Assembly: GCF_000518865.1 (NCBI RefSeq)
Contig: NZ_JAEK01000021.1
Location: forward strand, 16,386 to 80,385
Reading direction: 5' to 3'
Origin: Bacillus sp. J37
Lineage (GTDB): Bacteria; Bacillota; Bacilli; Bacillales; Bacillaceae
DNA length: 64,000 nucleotides
Position 1 is the stretch's first letter, and each line of letters opens with the position of its first letter. Shown piece by piece: positions 37,325 to 46,893 of this stretch. The translations under genes were made by a program, and so were the position numbers. The notes beneath the pieces were generated by a model. That model was not told where the DNA came from, did no database searches, and saw only the letters and a program-made list of their open reading frames with translations.

Positions 37325-38403
37325 GATAATAATTTAAGGTTCCCTCTGTTTTTTTCAAAAAATACTGGTTCCTGCTTACTTGCAGATAAGTAAAAGTGGT
37401 CGATGATATTCATCATATAAACACCATGTTCAGCAGGTGCTAGTAACTCATCCTCGGAAAGAATACAGTTTGTAAAGTGCTCAAACTCATTCATCAACTT
37501 TATATTTGGATTAAGATTTGGAGAAAGATCAATACACGTATCAAGTAACTCCGAATGTATTTTTAGTTCTCCATTTATGATGCTTGCCCCACCTTTTGTA
37601 CCAAGTATTTCAATGAACGTTTGATCCTTTTCGATATTTGAAGCCCAGCTGAATTCAAAGTTCACTGTTGCACCATCTTGAAACCCAATGAATCCAGTTG
37701 CACTGTCTTCTACATTGAATACGCCGTTGGGATTACCTTTATAGCCATTACGATTTCGTGTTGTTATTTGGGCAAAATTTTGATAAGTAGCTCCGGTGAC
37801 ATAAGATGGCTCAGGCATTCCCATTAAAAATAATGCTAAATCAAGATAATGAACACCAAGGTCGATCATGACTCCACCGCCAGCAATGTCCTTATTTGTA
37901 AACCAAGTTCCTCTTCCAGGAATACCACTTCGTCTAATCCAACCAGCCTTCGCCTTATAAATATCTCCTAAGTAACCTGCATCAATTATTTTCTTTAAAT
38001 AAACAGCTTCGTTTGTAAATCGGTTATTTAACCCGACCATTAATTTTTTACCTGATTTGTTTTTCGCATCAACAATTCTTTGAGCTTCCACAGCATTAAT
38101 GGCTAATGGCTTTTCACAATGAACATTAACTCCATTTAAAAGGGCAAAAACAGCAATATCAGCGTGTAAAGAGTTAGGTGTACACACACTGACAAGATCT
38201 AAATCTTCCCAGATAATCATATCTTTATAACTTTTATATACTTTATCAATCTTATACTTTTCTGCTATTTTCTCAGCATTTTCAATATTCACATCACATA
38301 TAGCAACTAGTTCAACATTAGGAAGACTTAAGTAATTACTTAGATGTTTTTTTTCAGCGTTACTACCAGCACCAATTAATCCGTATCTTAGTTTTTTGTT
38401 CAT
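37318..38403 (-). CDS. Gfo/Idh/MocA-family oxidoreductase
   Basis: This 361-residue paralogue of the protein at 31750-32844 has GAGSNAEKKHL in the Rossmann fold, VHCEKPLAIN as the Glu-Lys-Pro motif and DLGVHYLDL as the conserved His segment. It probably oxidises or reduces a sugar or keto-sugar with NAD(P). It lies between two TIM-barrel isomerase genes. One idea is that this operon processes the keto sugar released by the deglycosidase. GGAGGAGG precedes ATG 38403. Its end overlaps the Spo0E-like gene. Confidence 0.83.
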   Translation of the reverse strand: MNKKLRYGLIGAGSNAEKKHLSNYLSLPNVELVAICDVNIENAEKIAEKYKIDKVYKSYKDMIIWEDLDLVSVCTPNSLHADIAVFALLNGVNVHCEKPLAINAVEAQRIVDAKNKSGKKLMVGLNNRFTNEAVYLKKIIDAGYLGDIYKAKAGWIRRSGIPGRGTWFTNKDIAGGGVMIDLGVHYLDLALFLMGMPEPSYVTGATYQNFAQITTRNRNGYKGNPNGVFNVEDSATGFIGFQDGATVNFEFSWASNIEKDQTFIEILGTKGGASIINGELKIHSELLDTCIDLSPNLNPNIKLMNEFEHFTNCILSEDELLAPAEHGVYMMNIIDHFYLSASKQEPVFFEKNRGNLKLLSC

Positions 38404-38424
38404 ACTACTTACTCCTCCTCCATT

Positions 38425-39213
38425 TTAGAATATTAATTTCTTCATATAATCAATTGTATAGTCAATTCCTTTTTGCCCAAGTTCCCCCGACCACACGGGT
38501 GAATGAGGTTCAATACTTAATCCACCTGTATAGCCCTTCACTCTTAATAACGATATAAATGTTTTCCAATCCGTTTGGTCTAAGCCTGCTGGTGGATCAT
38601 CTATTCTTTGACCGTTAATCATTAATGAACCTTTTAAATGAACATGGTTAAATCTGTCTCCCCAATCTAATGTTTCCTGTAAATAATCTCCACCAAAATA
38701 ACGACTGTGTGATGGATCAAATTTGATACCTAATTCCTTTAAATGGCCGTGGATGATTTTCCAAGCTTCTGGATTATGAACAAAATTTACTTTTCTACAA
38801 TTGTAGGATGAGATGTTTACTCCCTTTGGCTTAGCGTAATCAATTAAAATTGAGAAAAAGTCGATAGCTGCTGAACAATTTTGATAGTAAGATAGATTCT
38901 CTACATAATTACAGCCGCTTACAAAATTTGAACAACCTAATTCACTTGCAACATCAATTAACTTAAAACATTTTTCTAACTCTTTTTCTATGACATGACC
39001 TTGTTGATCAATACGAATGGACTTCCATCTACCAATAGAACCAATCTTGGTGTCATATTTGTTTTTCCATTGATTTAAGTTATGGCGATTACAATAGAAC
39101 TCTTCTACATCATTTCCTTCATTTATACATAACTCTATAAAGTCTAATTCTTTTTGCTTTGCTTGCTGAAAACTTTCTTCCGTTGGTTTTGCGATGATTC
39201 CAAGTTGCATCAT
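38425..39213 (-). CDS. Sugar phosphate isomerase/epimerase-like TIM-barrel protein
   Basis: This 262-residue barrel of the xylose isomerase-like family has ligand candidates Asp-Pro-Ser-His (IKFDPSHSRYF), His (NHVHLKG) and Glu (LSIEPHSP). It is first in the operon 39213-36182, 21 bases before the oxidoreductase gene. AAGGGG precedes ATG 39213. It differs strongly from the other barrel proteins of the window, so a separate catalytic step is likely. Substrate unknown. Confidence 0.8.
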   Translation of the reverse strand: MMQLGIIAKPTEESFQQAKQKELDFIELCINEGNDVEEFYCNRHNLNQWKNKYDTKIGSIGRWKSIRIDQQGHVIEKELEKCFKLIDVASELGCSNFVSGCNYVENLSYYQNCSAAIDFFSILIDYAKPKGVNISSYNCRKVNFVHNPEAWKIIHGHLKELGIKFDPSHSRYFGGDYLQETLDWGDRFNHVHLKGSLMINGQRIDDPPAGLDQTDWKTFISLLRVKGYTGGLSIEPHSPVWSGELGQKGIDYTIDYMKKLIF

Positions 39214-39367
39214 TTTAAAACCCCTTCCTGAATAATGTCCTATAATTTGTTATTTACTTTACTAATAAAATTTTAATATTTTATAAGAGTTTTTTCTTTG
39301 CGCCTCTTAATCAATTACTTGTTAATTCTTTATTTATATTTCCTTCACTTTGTTCGAACAAAAAAAG

Positions 39368-39398
39368 AGGTTAAAAATCAACATATGATCTTTAACCT
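39368..39398 (-). terminator. Terminator-like hairpin after the GH39 remnant
   Basis: AGGTTAAAAATC and GATCTTTAACCT pair with one mismatch, followed by CTTTTTT on the minus strand. It closely resembles the hairpin at 33107-33147, consistent with a duplicated gene end. Confidence 0.65.
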
Positions 39399-39431
39399 CC
39401 AACACTCACACTCACCATATCATTCAAACTA

Positions 39432-39660
39432 CCCGACCTCATGGGGTTCGTCAAAAACACTTCCATAATTATGGTTTAATCTAAGTTCTTTTCCTCTGTA
39501 CTTACCATTTGGTATACCCTAAAATTTCAAGATAGGTTTATAACAGCATTATTTCAGACATATCTTGTTGCTTATTAATCCCTATATTCGCCTCTGGGTG
39601 CAGAGAGTAAGAGTAGTAAAAATGCTTATAATTATAACACAGCACCTGGTAACGGCCCCC
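39432..39660 (-). pseudogene. Remnant of a second GH39-like C-terminal domain
   Basis: Read on the minus strand, GGRYQVLCYNYKHFYYSYSL aligns with GDRYQLLCFNYKHFDFSYYL of the AraC-GH39 protein. After an in-frame stop and a frameshift, GIPNGKYRGKELRLNHNYGS aligns with GIKNGKYRIKEIKLNRKHGS. No upstream part of the gene remains. It shows that a second copy of the fusion, or a free GH39 enzyme, once stood here. It fills most of the 532-base gap between 39214 and 39745. Confidence 0.8.
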
Positions 39661-39694
39661 AGGACAACACCCTTTTAGTAAAGAGCCCAAAAAT

Positions 39695-39736
39695 AAAAAC
39701 TAACCTCTTGTCCTGAGACTAAGAAGCTAGTTTTTT
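39695..39736 (-). terminator. Terminator of the arabinanase/ABC operon
   Basis: AAAAACTAACCTCTT and AAGAAGCTAGTTTTT form an imperfect stem around a short loop, directly after the stop codon at 39746 on the minus strand. Confidence 0.7.
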
Positions 39737-39745
39737 ATTCGTTTA

Positions 39746-42700
39746 TTAACCTTTCAATTTCTTTAATAGATCAATCAATATCTTTGAGTTTTCTTCAGAT
39801 ATTGATTTTCCAGTTTGAGCCTTTAATTGGTTTTCGTAAGCATTAAGCTGGCCATTCATAGCCTGGTGATTGCCTTTTGCTTCTGAAGATTTCGCAGCTT
39901 GAAGCTTTTTCACTAAGGCGTCAGCTATTCCTTCTTTCGTTACCATCGCCTCTGTTAAGCGACCTAAACTATCAAAATCAACAGTCACTGTAAATTCGAT
40001 TTCTGCTTTTGCCGTATTACCTGCTTTGTCTGTCGCTGTAGCCGTAAATTTATTGATTCCTAGCTCAAATTCATAAGCTGGTCCCTCAATATTTTCACAT
40101 TCTTTCGAAGCGATACCAGACAAATCATCGGTGATGTTACAAGTAATCTTAATATTTGAATCAACGGAATATGTTTCTTGATAACCGTTAAATTCGATTA
40201 CTGGTGGTGTTGTATCCTTTGGTTTTTCGACCGTTACTTCACTCACAGCCATTAAACCACCATCGACTGTTGTTACAGTGATTTTTGCTTTCCCTTCTTT
40301 TAAGGCCGTAACTTTTCCATTTTCGTCAACGGTTGCAACTTCTTCATTATTACTAGACCATACAACCGCTTTATTGACTGCATCATTAGGTGTAACCGTT
40401 GCATGCAGTGTTCCTGTTTTACCTTCTGACAACGTGATTGTTTCCTGATCAAGTGTTACAGTTGTTGGATGTTGTTCAGCGCTTGGAACTTTAACTGTCG
40501 GAACTGTTTTTAGTAAGGCTTCATGTTCGGCTTTGGTTACTGGAAGTACTGTTCCATGACGTGGTCGTGCCGGTAAATCATAGTTTTCAGACACTTTCCA
40601 TTCACCTGACTGCATGTCCGTTGTTTCAAATGGAACATATCCTCTACCGCCGAACTCGTCAATGAACATATACCATTTTTCTTCTGTATTTGATTTAAAG
40701 ATCGTTGGACCTTCACCTTGACCAATTGAGCCTTTACCGATTCCTTCTTTAATAAGCTCGAAGTTAGGATCAAGGACTGAGTTTCCTACCTCTTGGAAGA
40801 TAAACTTACCGTTTGGTGAAGATGACGAATTGCCTCTTTCATCTTTTGATAATCGATAAATTTTATCATCGTGTTTAATCATCGTTGTATCAATAACTGA
40901 ATAACCAAGGTCAATATAGACTTCAGGTTCTGTAAATGTGTGGAAATCTCTTGTTTTACTGTACATCATTTTATTATAAGTTGAACCACTATGATCGGCA
41001 TTTTCATAGAGTTTCGATGCCCAGAAAACAACGTACTCTCCTGTTGTATCATCGTAGAAGATTTCAGGTGCCCATGTATTTCCTGCCTCTGGTGGTGCTA
41101 CTTCAACCATTCTTTGCTCCGACCAATTAATCAAATCAGTGGATTCCCAAACCATGATCGATCGACTACCCGATCTTTGAGCACGGTCCCAATTCCAATC
41201 TCCATTGACTTTTAGATCTGTTGCAATTAAATAGAATTTATCACCTTCAGGAGAACGAATGATAAATGGATCTCTAAGTCCCTTTTCTCCTAATTTAGAT
41301 GTGATGGCTGGTGCTCCATTGTTTAACTCATTCCATTTAAGTGGATTATTGCCTTCACTTAAAGCGAAATAAATTTGTTCACCATTTGTGTAGCCTTCGC
41401 CTGTAAAGTAGCTAAAGACATAACCTTCATAGTCTTGTTTTTGCGGCATTTCTTTCACATTTGCTAAAAATGCCTTTGTAATGGTTTCCTTATTTAATGT
41501 GATGGTTGCCGTTAATTTCACATTTTTATTTCCTTCTCCATGTGCCGGGCGTTTTACTTCGCCAGTTGCTGTAATCATCTTTGAATCACTAGATTTCCAA
41601 GTAATCTTTGATCCATTCTCACCAGATGTCGGTAATGTAAGGTTACCGCGAACATCATGAATGTTATGAACCTTCAATGCTTCTGCGTCTGCTCGTACTG
41701 CGACTGAATCGTGTGGTTTCTTTACTACAGTAACAGTAAACTCTTTTGTCGCCTCATTTGTACCATCTGTAATCGTCGCTATAATCTTAACTGTTTTGTC
41801 TCCAGCTTCATATGAAGGTCTTGAAACTTTTCCTTCATTCGTAATGATCTCTTGATTTTTTGATTCCCAAGTGATTGAAGTACCATTTGCTCCTGTCTTA
41901 GGGAATACTAAATCTGACGTAATTTTGTCTTTGTTTTCATTCTTATTAATAATTGTTGAGTAATCTAATTGTTTGATCGCATTTTGAAGAAGTAAACCTT
42001 CCATTTTAGCAACTTTTTCATCTGCTTTTTCTTTTAGTTCACTAACTTCAGAAGCTGATAAGGCTCCATTATAGATTTCAAAGTCTGCAATCATTCCTCC
42101 AAAATATGGATCAGACGAATAGAATGAGCGGCCAATGAAACCACTTCTTCCGTTCCCATTATTGATCTGTGCTAATGTGTATCCATTTGTTGAACCTGAT
42201 GCAACTTCAACACCGTCAACATACAATTTTAACGTCTTATCTTTGCCTGACATAACAGCTGTAACCAGTTTCCATTCATGTGACTTTAATGAACCAGTTG
42301 TCGCATCTGCTGCAGCTTCATTAGTCCAGCTCGCTGTTGCAATCCCGACTCGAGCAGAACGATCGCCTGAATTTCGTTTTGGTGTTGCAAATAGATATTT
42401 ATTGTTATCCTGACCTAAAGCAAATAACCATTCAGCTTCGTTCTTACCATCCCAATTTACTAAAGATGAAACGGTTACACTTTCTAACCCATTTAACACA
42501 CCTTGAGGCATTTCAATATAAGAGCTTGTAGAGCCGCCTTTAAAATTGATAACCCCAGCTTCTTCCCCTTTAATAATTTCAGCGTTTTGAGGGTTGACAA
42601 GCTTACCATCAAAAGTACCTGTTTGATCTAATACTTTCGTGTCTTCCACTTTACTCATATCGTAGTCAAGAATTAACTTCGTTTCTTCTGGCTCCTCTTC

Positions 42701-45700
42701 AGGTGGTGTTGAAACCGCTTCATCTGCTAAACTAGTAATTTCTTCAGCGTTTAGAGCTCGGTTGTAAATTTTAAAGTCATCAAACTTCCCATTAAAGAGA
42801 CTGTGATTGTTATTGCTTGATTTTCCTAAATAGTTCATCGTTGTTTCTAATAGCATTCTAGGCTCTACATTATATGTTGAGCTTCTTGAAACCTCTTTTC
42901 CATCCACATATAAAACAGCATCAAATCCTTCAATTGTCATCGCTACATGATGCCATGAACTATCAGATAGCATCGGCGCTCTCACAGCATATTTATACGA
43001 GCTTCCTAAAAGAGAATGTTGATTGGCAAACTTTTCAGTGAAAGGAGTGACAATGGCAAATTCCAAGTTACCTGTATCACCTTGTGTACTTAAATACATC
43101 GTATTGCGGTTTGCAACTCTACCTGTATTAGAGGAAAAGTCAAAAATTCGTTGATTCGCTTGATCACCTTCAACTTTTACCCAAGTAGACATTGTCATAC
43201 TTTCTAGATTAAGATCTTTAATGACATTTTGCGGAAGTTCAACATATCCTGTACTTCCATCTAAGTCTACTGCTCCAGAAGATTTCCCAACTGTGTCAGT
43301 TGAATCAATCTTAGATCCACCAACTAATTTTGCATCAAACCCATTATTGGAAACATCTTTAACTGTTGTTCCATCAATATCTTCTTCATCAAATGTATAA
43401 TGTACAACTGGCTCAACAGATTTCTCAGGTCCAGGCATACTATATTCTTTTTGAAGGGCATTGTATTCTTCATTCGTGATTGGAATAACAGTTCCATGTC
43501 GCGGACCCGGTGGTAGTGCATATTCAGACTCGGGAAGTAAATTGTCAACAAATTGTGTACCATCTTCCAAATCTGTCGACCAACGCACATGATATGGCCA
43601 AGAATCTAAGAACATATACCATTTATTTTCATTGATGTCTTTAAAAATGGTTTGTCCTTCGTTGTTCCCTTGGTGACCGATTAGACCTCTGTTTCCATCT
43701 TTTGTTCCAGGGATCACATCGTATTGGAATCCATTTTCCTTAATACCATCTTTGTCATTGAAAAGATCTGTTGCTTTTTCATAATACACTCTGTAATTGA
43801 CTTCAGATTTTGTAAATCGATAAAATGTCCCATCATTTTCGATAAAGCTAGTGTCAATCGTAGGGAAACCTTCATCAATAAATACTTTAGGTTCAGAGAA
43901 CGTATGGAAGTCTCTTGTTGTCGCGTAATACATGACATTGTACTGTCCTGCTGGTCTTCCATTTGGATAATTCCCATAAGTTTCTTCGTTTTTCATTGAA
44001 GAAGCCCAGAATACAACGTATTCACCAGATTTCTCATCATAAATAGCCTCAGGTGCCCACGTGTTTCCACCCGTTTTAGGAGCCACCTCTACCATTCGCT
44101 GTTCACTCCAATTCACAAGATCATCCGATTCCCAAATCATAAGGGAGTGACTTCCAGTGATTTGGGCTTGGTCAAAGTTCGTACTCTCACCCATCTTTAA
44201 GTCAGTTGCCAACATATAAAATTTATCTCCCTCAGGAGAACGAATGACAAATGGATCTCTAAGCCCCTTTTCACCCATAGTTGATTGAATGATCGATTGT
44301 CCATTATTTAATGAACGCCACTTTAATGGATCTTTTGCTGTTGCGAAAGAAATTTCCTCTCCACCTTCGTATTCTCCAGTGAAATATGAGAAGAAATAGG
44401 CATCATATGTTAATTTGCCGGGGTCTTTTATTACGTTAAGCTTAAACGGTTTTGTTGTTTTAGCACTTCCTTTTGAGATTGTTGCTTTTAATATCACTTC
44501 TGTATCAGCTTCTGGTCTTGTTACCCAGCCAAGCATTTTATTATGATCAGCTGCCTCAGCTGACCCTTTCACAATTTGCGGGTTTGATGATTCCCAGGTA
44601 ATCGTGCTTCCTTCTATGCCTGATACCGGTAAAGTTACATTTCCTTTCACGTTATCTGTGTTAGTAAGTGCTAAGTTTAATGCGTCTAGGTTTACTACTT
44701 GATCATCAGAATACTCTTTTAAAACGGTTACAACAAACTTTTTCACTTTTTCAGCTCCTTCATAGGAGATGGTAGCTGTTAACTCCACTTCTACATCTGT
44801 TTCTGTTTTTCCTGGGCGAGTAACGGTACCATCATTTGCAATGACTTCAGTGTTACTTGAGCTCCAAGTAACAACTACCCCATGTTTGCCTTTTGACGGA
44901 AGTGCGATATTGCTTGTTATTTTATCTACTTGATCATCACTATCTAAATATTCAGTGATATCTAGAGATTCTGCTGCATCATTGATAACTAGTTGATTGA
45001 TTTTATCAATTTTACTAGATGTTTCTGTATATAAATCCGCTACCTGTGATTCTGAAAGTGCACCATTATATACACGGAAATCACCTATCATTCCTTTAAA
45101 AAATGGATCATTTTTAAAGATAGATTTTCCAATATAGCCTGAGAAGCTAGCTGAAGGATCGATAATCTCTGCCAGTTTCTTTCCACCCGCTGAGCCTGAA
45201 GCTACCTTTTTTCCATTTACGAATAATGTAATTGTATCAGATTTTTCCGAGAAAACGACGGTAGCTACTTCCCATTCACCCGCTCTCATTGTCGATGTTG
45301 CCTTTACAAGTGATTCATTTCTCCATCCGGCCTTAGAAATCCCTGTTGCAGCTACATCTCCTGAACCATGTCTTGGCGTAACAAAGAAATATTTATTGCC
45401 GTTTTCAGCATCATCTGTTACAGCCCCTAATCCAAAAATCCAACGATTCGCACCGTCATTTGTCCAATTCACAAGAGTGGAAATCGTGACTTCTTGTAAA
45501 CCAGTTAATAAATCTGAGCCATCTTCACTCTTTGGGATCTCAATATATCCACTTTTTGATGTTGAACTTCCCCCATTAAAGGATACATATCCAACTTCGT
45601 CATTTTTAACCAATTGTCCATTTTCTGGGTTTTTAAATATTCCATCAAACGCTTTTTCATTCCCTGATACGTCATTCAGTGTCACTTGATCACCATTTTT

Positions 45701-45850
45701 ACTACTCGATTTCATATCATAATGAAGAATCAGTTCAGGAGTTGCTGAGTTTTGCTCTTCTGCAAATAATGATTGCGGTATTAATCCTGAAAAAAGATTA
45801 AACATCATAATTGTTAATAAACAAATCGAGAGCTTTTTCCTTTTTGACAT
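39746..45850 (-). CDS. Secreted multidomain protein with two GH43 domains (arabinan/arabinoxylan-active)
   Basis: This 2034-residue exported protein has a signal peptide (residues 1-31, KRKKLSICLLTIMMFNLFSG, cut after LFA). Its order is LamG-like (40-280), two Ig-like (285-475), GH43 (480-800), two LamG-like (810-1050 and 1053-1290), two Ig-like (1295-1470), GH43 (1470-1780), Big2 (1796-1880), Ig-like (1880-1965) and FIMAH (1965-2034). The LamG-Ig-Ig-GH43 unit is duplicated. Both GH43 domains keep GLRDPF-I (Asp), NTWAPE (Glu) and IDT (Asp). The LamG and FIMAH parts probably bind glycan or cell surface. It is the last gene of the ABC importer operon, so released arabinose or arabino-oligosaccharide is likely its product. 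Confidence 0.87.
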   Translation of the reverse strand: MSKRKKLSICLLTIMMFNLFSGLIPQSLFAEEQNSATPELILHYDMKSSSKNGDQVTLNDVSGNEKAFDGIFKNPENGQLVKNDEVGYVSFNGGSSTSKSGYIEIPKSEDGSDLLTGLQEVTISTLVNWTNDGANRWIFGLGAVTDDAENGNKYFFVTPRHGSGDVAATGISKAGWRNESLVKATSTMRAGEWEVATVVFSEKSDTITLFVNGKKVASGSAGGKKLAEIIDPSASFSGYIGKSIFKNDPFFKGMIGDFRVYNGALSESQVADLYTETSSKIDKINQLVINDAAESLDITEYLDSDDQVDKITSNIALPSKGKHGVVVTWSSSNTEVIANDGTVTRPGKTETDVEVELTATISYEGAEKVKKFVVTVLKEYSDDQVVNLDALNLALTNTDNVKGNVTLPVSGIEGSTITWESSNPQIVKGSAEAADHNKMLGWVTRPEADTEVILKATISKGSAKTTKPFKLNVIKDPGKLTYDAYFFSYFTGEYEGGEEISFATAKDPLKWRSLNNGQSIIQSTMGEKGLRDPFVIRSPEGDKFYMLATDLKMGESTNFDQAQITGSHSLMIWESDDLVNWSEQRMVEVAPKTGGNTWAPEAIYDEKSGEYVVFWASSMKNEETYGNYPNGRPAGQYNVMYYATTRDFHTFSEPKVFIDEGFPTIDTSFIENDGTFYRFTKSEVNYRVYYEKATDLFNDKDGIKENGFQYDVIPGTKDGNRGLIGHQGNNEGQTIFKDINENKWYMFLDSWPYHVRWSTDLEDGTQFVDNLLPESEYALPPGPRHGTVIPITNEEYNALQKEYSMPGPEKSVEPVVHYTFDEEDIDGTTVKDVSNNGFDAKLVGGSKIDSTDTVGKSSGAVDLDGSTGYVELPQNVIKDLNLESMTMSTWVKVEGDQANQRIFDFSSNTGRVANRNTMYLSTQGDTGNLEFAIVTPFTEKFANQHSLLGSSYKYAVRAPMLSDSSWHHVAMTIEGFDAVLYVDGKEVSRSSTYNVEPRMLLETTMNYLGKSSNNNHSLFNGKFDDFKIYNRALNAEEITSLADEAVSTPPEEEPEETKLILDYDMSKVEDTKVLDQTGTFDGKLVNPQNAEIIKGEEAGVINFKGGSTSSYIEMPQGVLNGLESVTVSSLVNWDGKNEAEWLFALGQDNNKYLFATPKRNSGDRSARVGIATASWTNEAAADATTGSLKSHEWKLVTAVMSGKDKTLKLYVDGVEVASGSTNGYTLAQINNGNGRSGFIGRSFYSSDPYFGGMIADFEIYNGALSASEVSELKEKADEKVAKMEGLLLQNAIKQLDYSTIINKNENKDKITSDLVFPKTGANGTSITWESKNQEIITNEGKVSRPSYEAGDKTVKIIATITDGTNEATKEFTVTVVKKPHDSVAVRADAEALKVHNIHDVRGNLTLPTSGENGSKITWKSSDSKMITATGEVKRPAHGEGNKNVKLTATITLNKETITKAFLANVKEMPQKQDYEGYVFSYFTGEGYTNGEQIYFALSEGNNPLKWNELNNGAPAITSKLGEKGLRDPFIIRSPEGDKFYLIATDLKVNGDWNWDRAQRSGSRSIMVWESTDLINWSEQRMVEVAPPEAGNTWAPEIFYDDTTGEYVVFWASKLYENADHSGSTYNKMMYSKTRDFHTFTEPEVYIDLGYSVIDTTMIKHDDKIYRLSKDERGNSSSSPNGKFIFQEVGNSVLDPNFELIKEGIGKGSIGQGEGPTIFKSNTEEKWYMFIDEFGGRGYVPFETTDMQSGEWKVSENYDLPARPRHGTVLPVTKAEHEALLKTVPTVKVPSAEQHPTTVTLDQETITLSEGKTGTLHATVTPNDAVNKAVVWSSNNEEVATVDENGKVTALKEGKAKITVTTVDGGLMAVSEVTVEKPKDTTPPVIEFNGYQETYSVDSNIKITCNITDDLSGIASKECENIEGPAYEFELGINKFTATATDKAGNTAKAEIEFTVTVDFDSLGRLTEAMVTKEGIADALVKKLQAAKSSEAKGNHQAMNGQLNAYENQLKAQTGKSISEENSKILIDLLKKLKG

Positions 45851-45897
45851 TTTTTCACTCCTCGATATTTATTTCTCCATCGCATCACAATGTTCCT

Positions 45898-46893
45898 TTA
45901 ATGTGAGGATATTGTTGTTTGACCCGCTTTGCTTCTGGCAACGATTACCCGTTGTAATACGATAAATAATAATAACAATGCTCCAATTGCAATTTTTGTC
46001 CACCAAGAACTTAACGTTCCTTCAAAGACAATAACTGTTTGAATAATACCTAAAATAAGGACACCTACGACACTTCCAGCTACATACCCGGCACCTCCGG
46101 TCAATAAAGTACCACCAATAACAACAGCGGCAATTGTATCAAGCTCTAAACCATTTGCATGCAGTCCATAACCTGATAACATATAGAAAGTGAAAATTAA
46201 CCCAGCAAGTGATGAGCAAAATCCACTAACTGTATAAATTAAAATTTTGGTTTTCCCAACAGGTAATCCCATTAATAAGGCAGATTGTTCACTTCCACCT
46301 AAGGCATATACATTACGTCCAAATTTCGAATAATGAGCAACAAAAATAGCAGCAATCACCACTAACATCGCAATAATGACACTAATGGAGATAAAATTCC
46401 CTCCACCGACTGAGATTCGGGTACTAGCCATAAAATTAAAAAATTCATGGTTGATCGTGATTGATTCAACACTAATGAGATAGCATAAGCCTCTTGCCAG
46501 GAACATCCCTGCAAGCGTCACGATAAACGGCTGTAAGTTAAAGAAATGAATCAGGCAGCCCATACAGAAGCCAAGGATTGTTCCAACAAGTAAACTAATC
46601 GGAATCACAAGAACTGGAGAAAGTTGAGCATTCATTGTCAGGCTTGCTGCCACCATGCTTGTTAACGCAATGATCGAACCTACTGAAAGATCGATTCCTC
46701 CTGATAAAATCACGAATGTCATCCCTACTGCAACAACAATCAAGAATGCGTTATCAATAAATAAATTCAGAAAAACTTGTCTAGAAAAAAATCCAGTATA
46801 TCTAACCGAGCCAAATATGAACATCATAATAAATAACAGAATTGTTGCTGTTAAGGGGAGATGTTTAGAATCTATTTGTAACCTTTTTGTCAT
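45898..46893 (-). CDS. Sugar ABC transporter permease (YjfF-like)
   Basis: This 331-residue RbsC-family permease has eight to ten membrane segments and the signature GGIDLSVGSIIALTSM. GGTLLTGGAGYVAGSVVGVL is the typical late loop. It overlaps the upstream permease gene by four bases (ATGA). Two different permeases with one ATPase and one binding protein match the YtfQRT-YjfF galactofuranose importer layout. In this context furanose or arabinose uptake is likely. Confidence 0.88.
   Translation of the reverse strand: MTKRLQIDSKHLPLTATILLFIMMFIFGSVRYTGFFSRQVFLNLFIDNAFLIVVAVGMTFVILSGGIDLSVGSIIALTSMVAASLTMNAQLSPVLVIPISLLVGTILGFCMGCLIHFFNLQPFIVTLAGMFLARGLCYLISVESITINHEFFNFMASTRISVGGGNFISISVIIAMLVVIAAIFVAHYSKFGRNVYALGGSEQSALLMGLPVGKTKILIYTVSGFCSSLAGLIFTFYMLSGYGLHANGLELDTIAAVVIGGTLLTGGAGYVAGSVVGVLILGIIQTVIVFEGTLSSWWTKIAIGALLLLFIVLQRVIVARSKAGQTTISSH

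Noticed and set aside
42135..42531. Several plus-strand open frames of 60-150 codons across the giant GH43 gene and other long minus-strand genes.
   Set aside because: They are shadow frames of well-supported genes with low-complexity composition and no ribosome sites.
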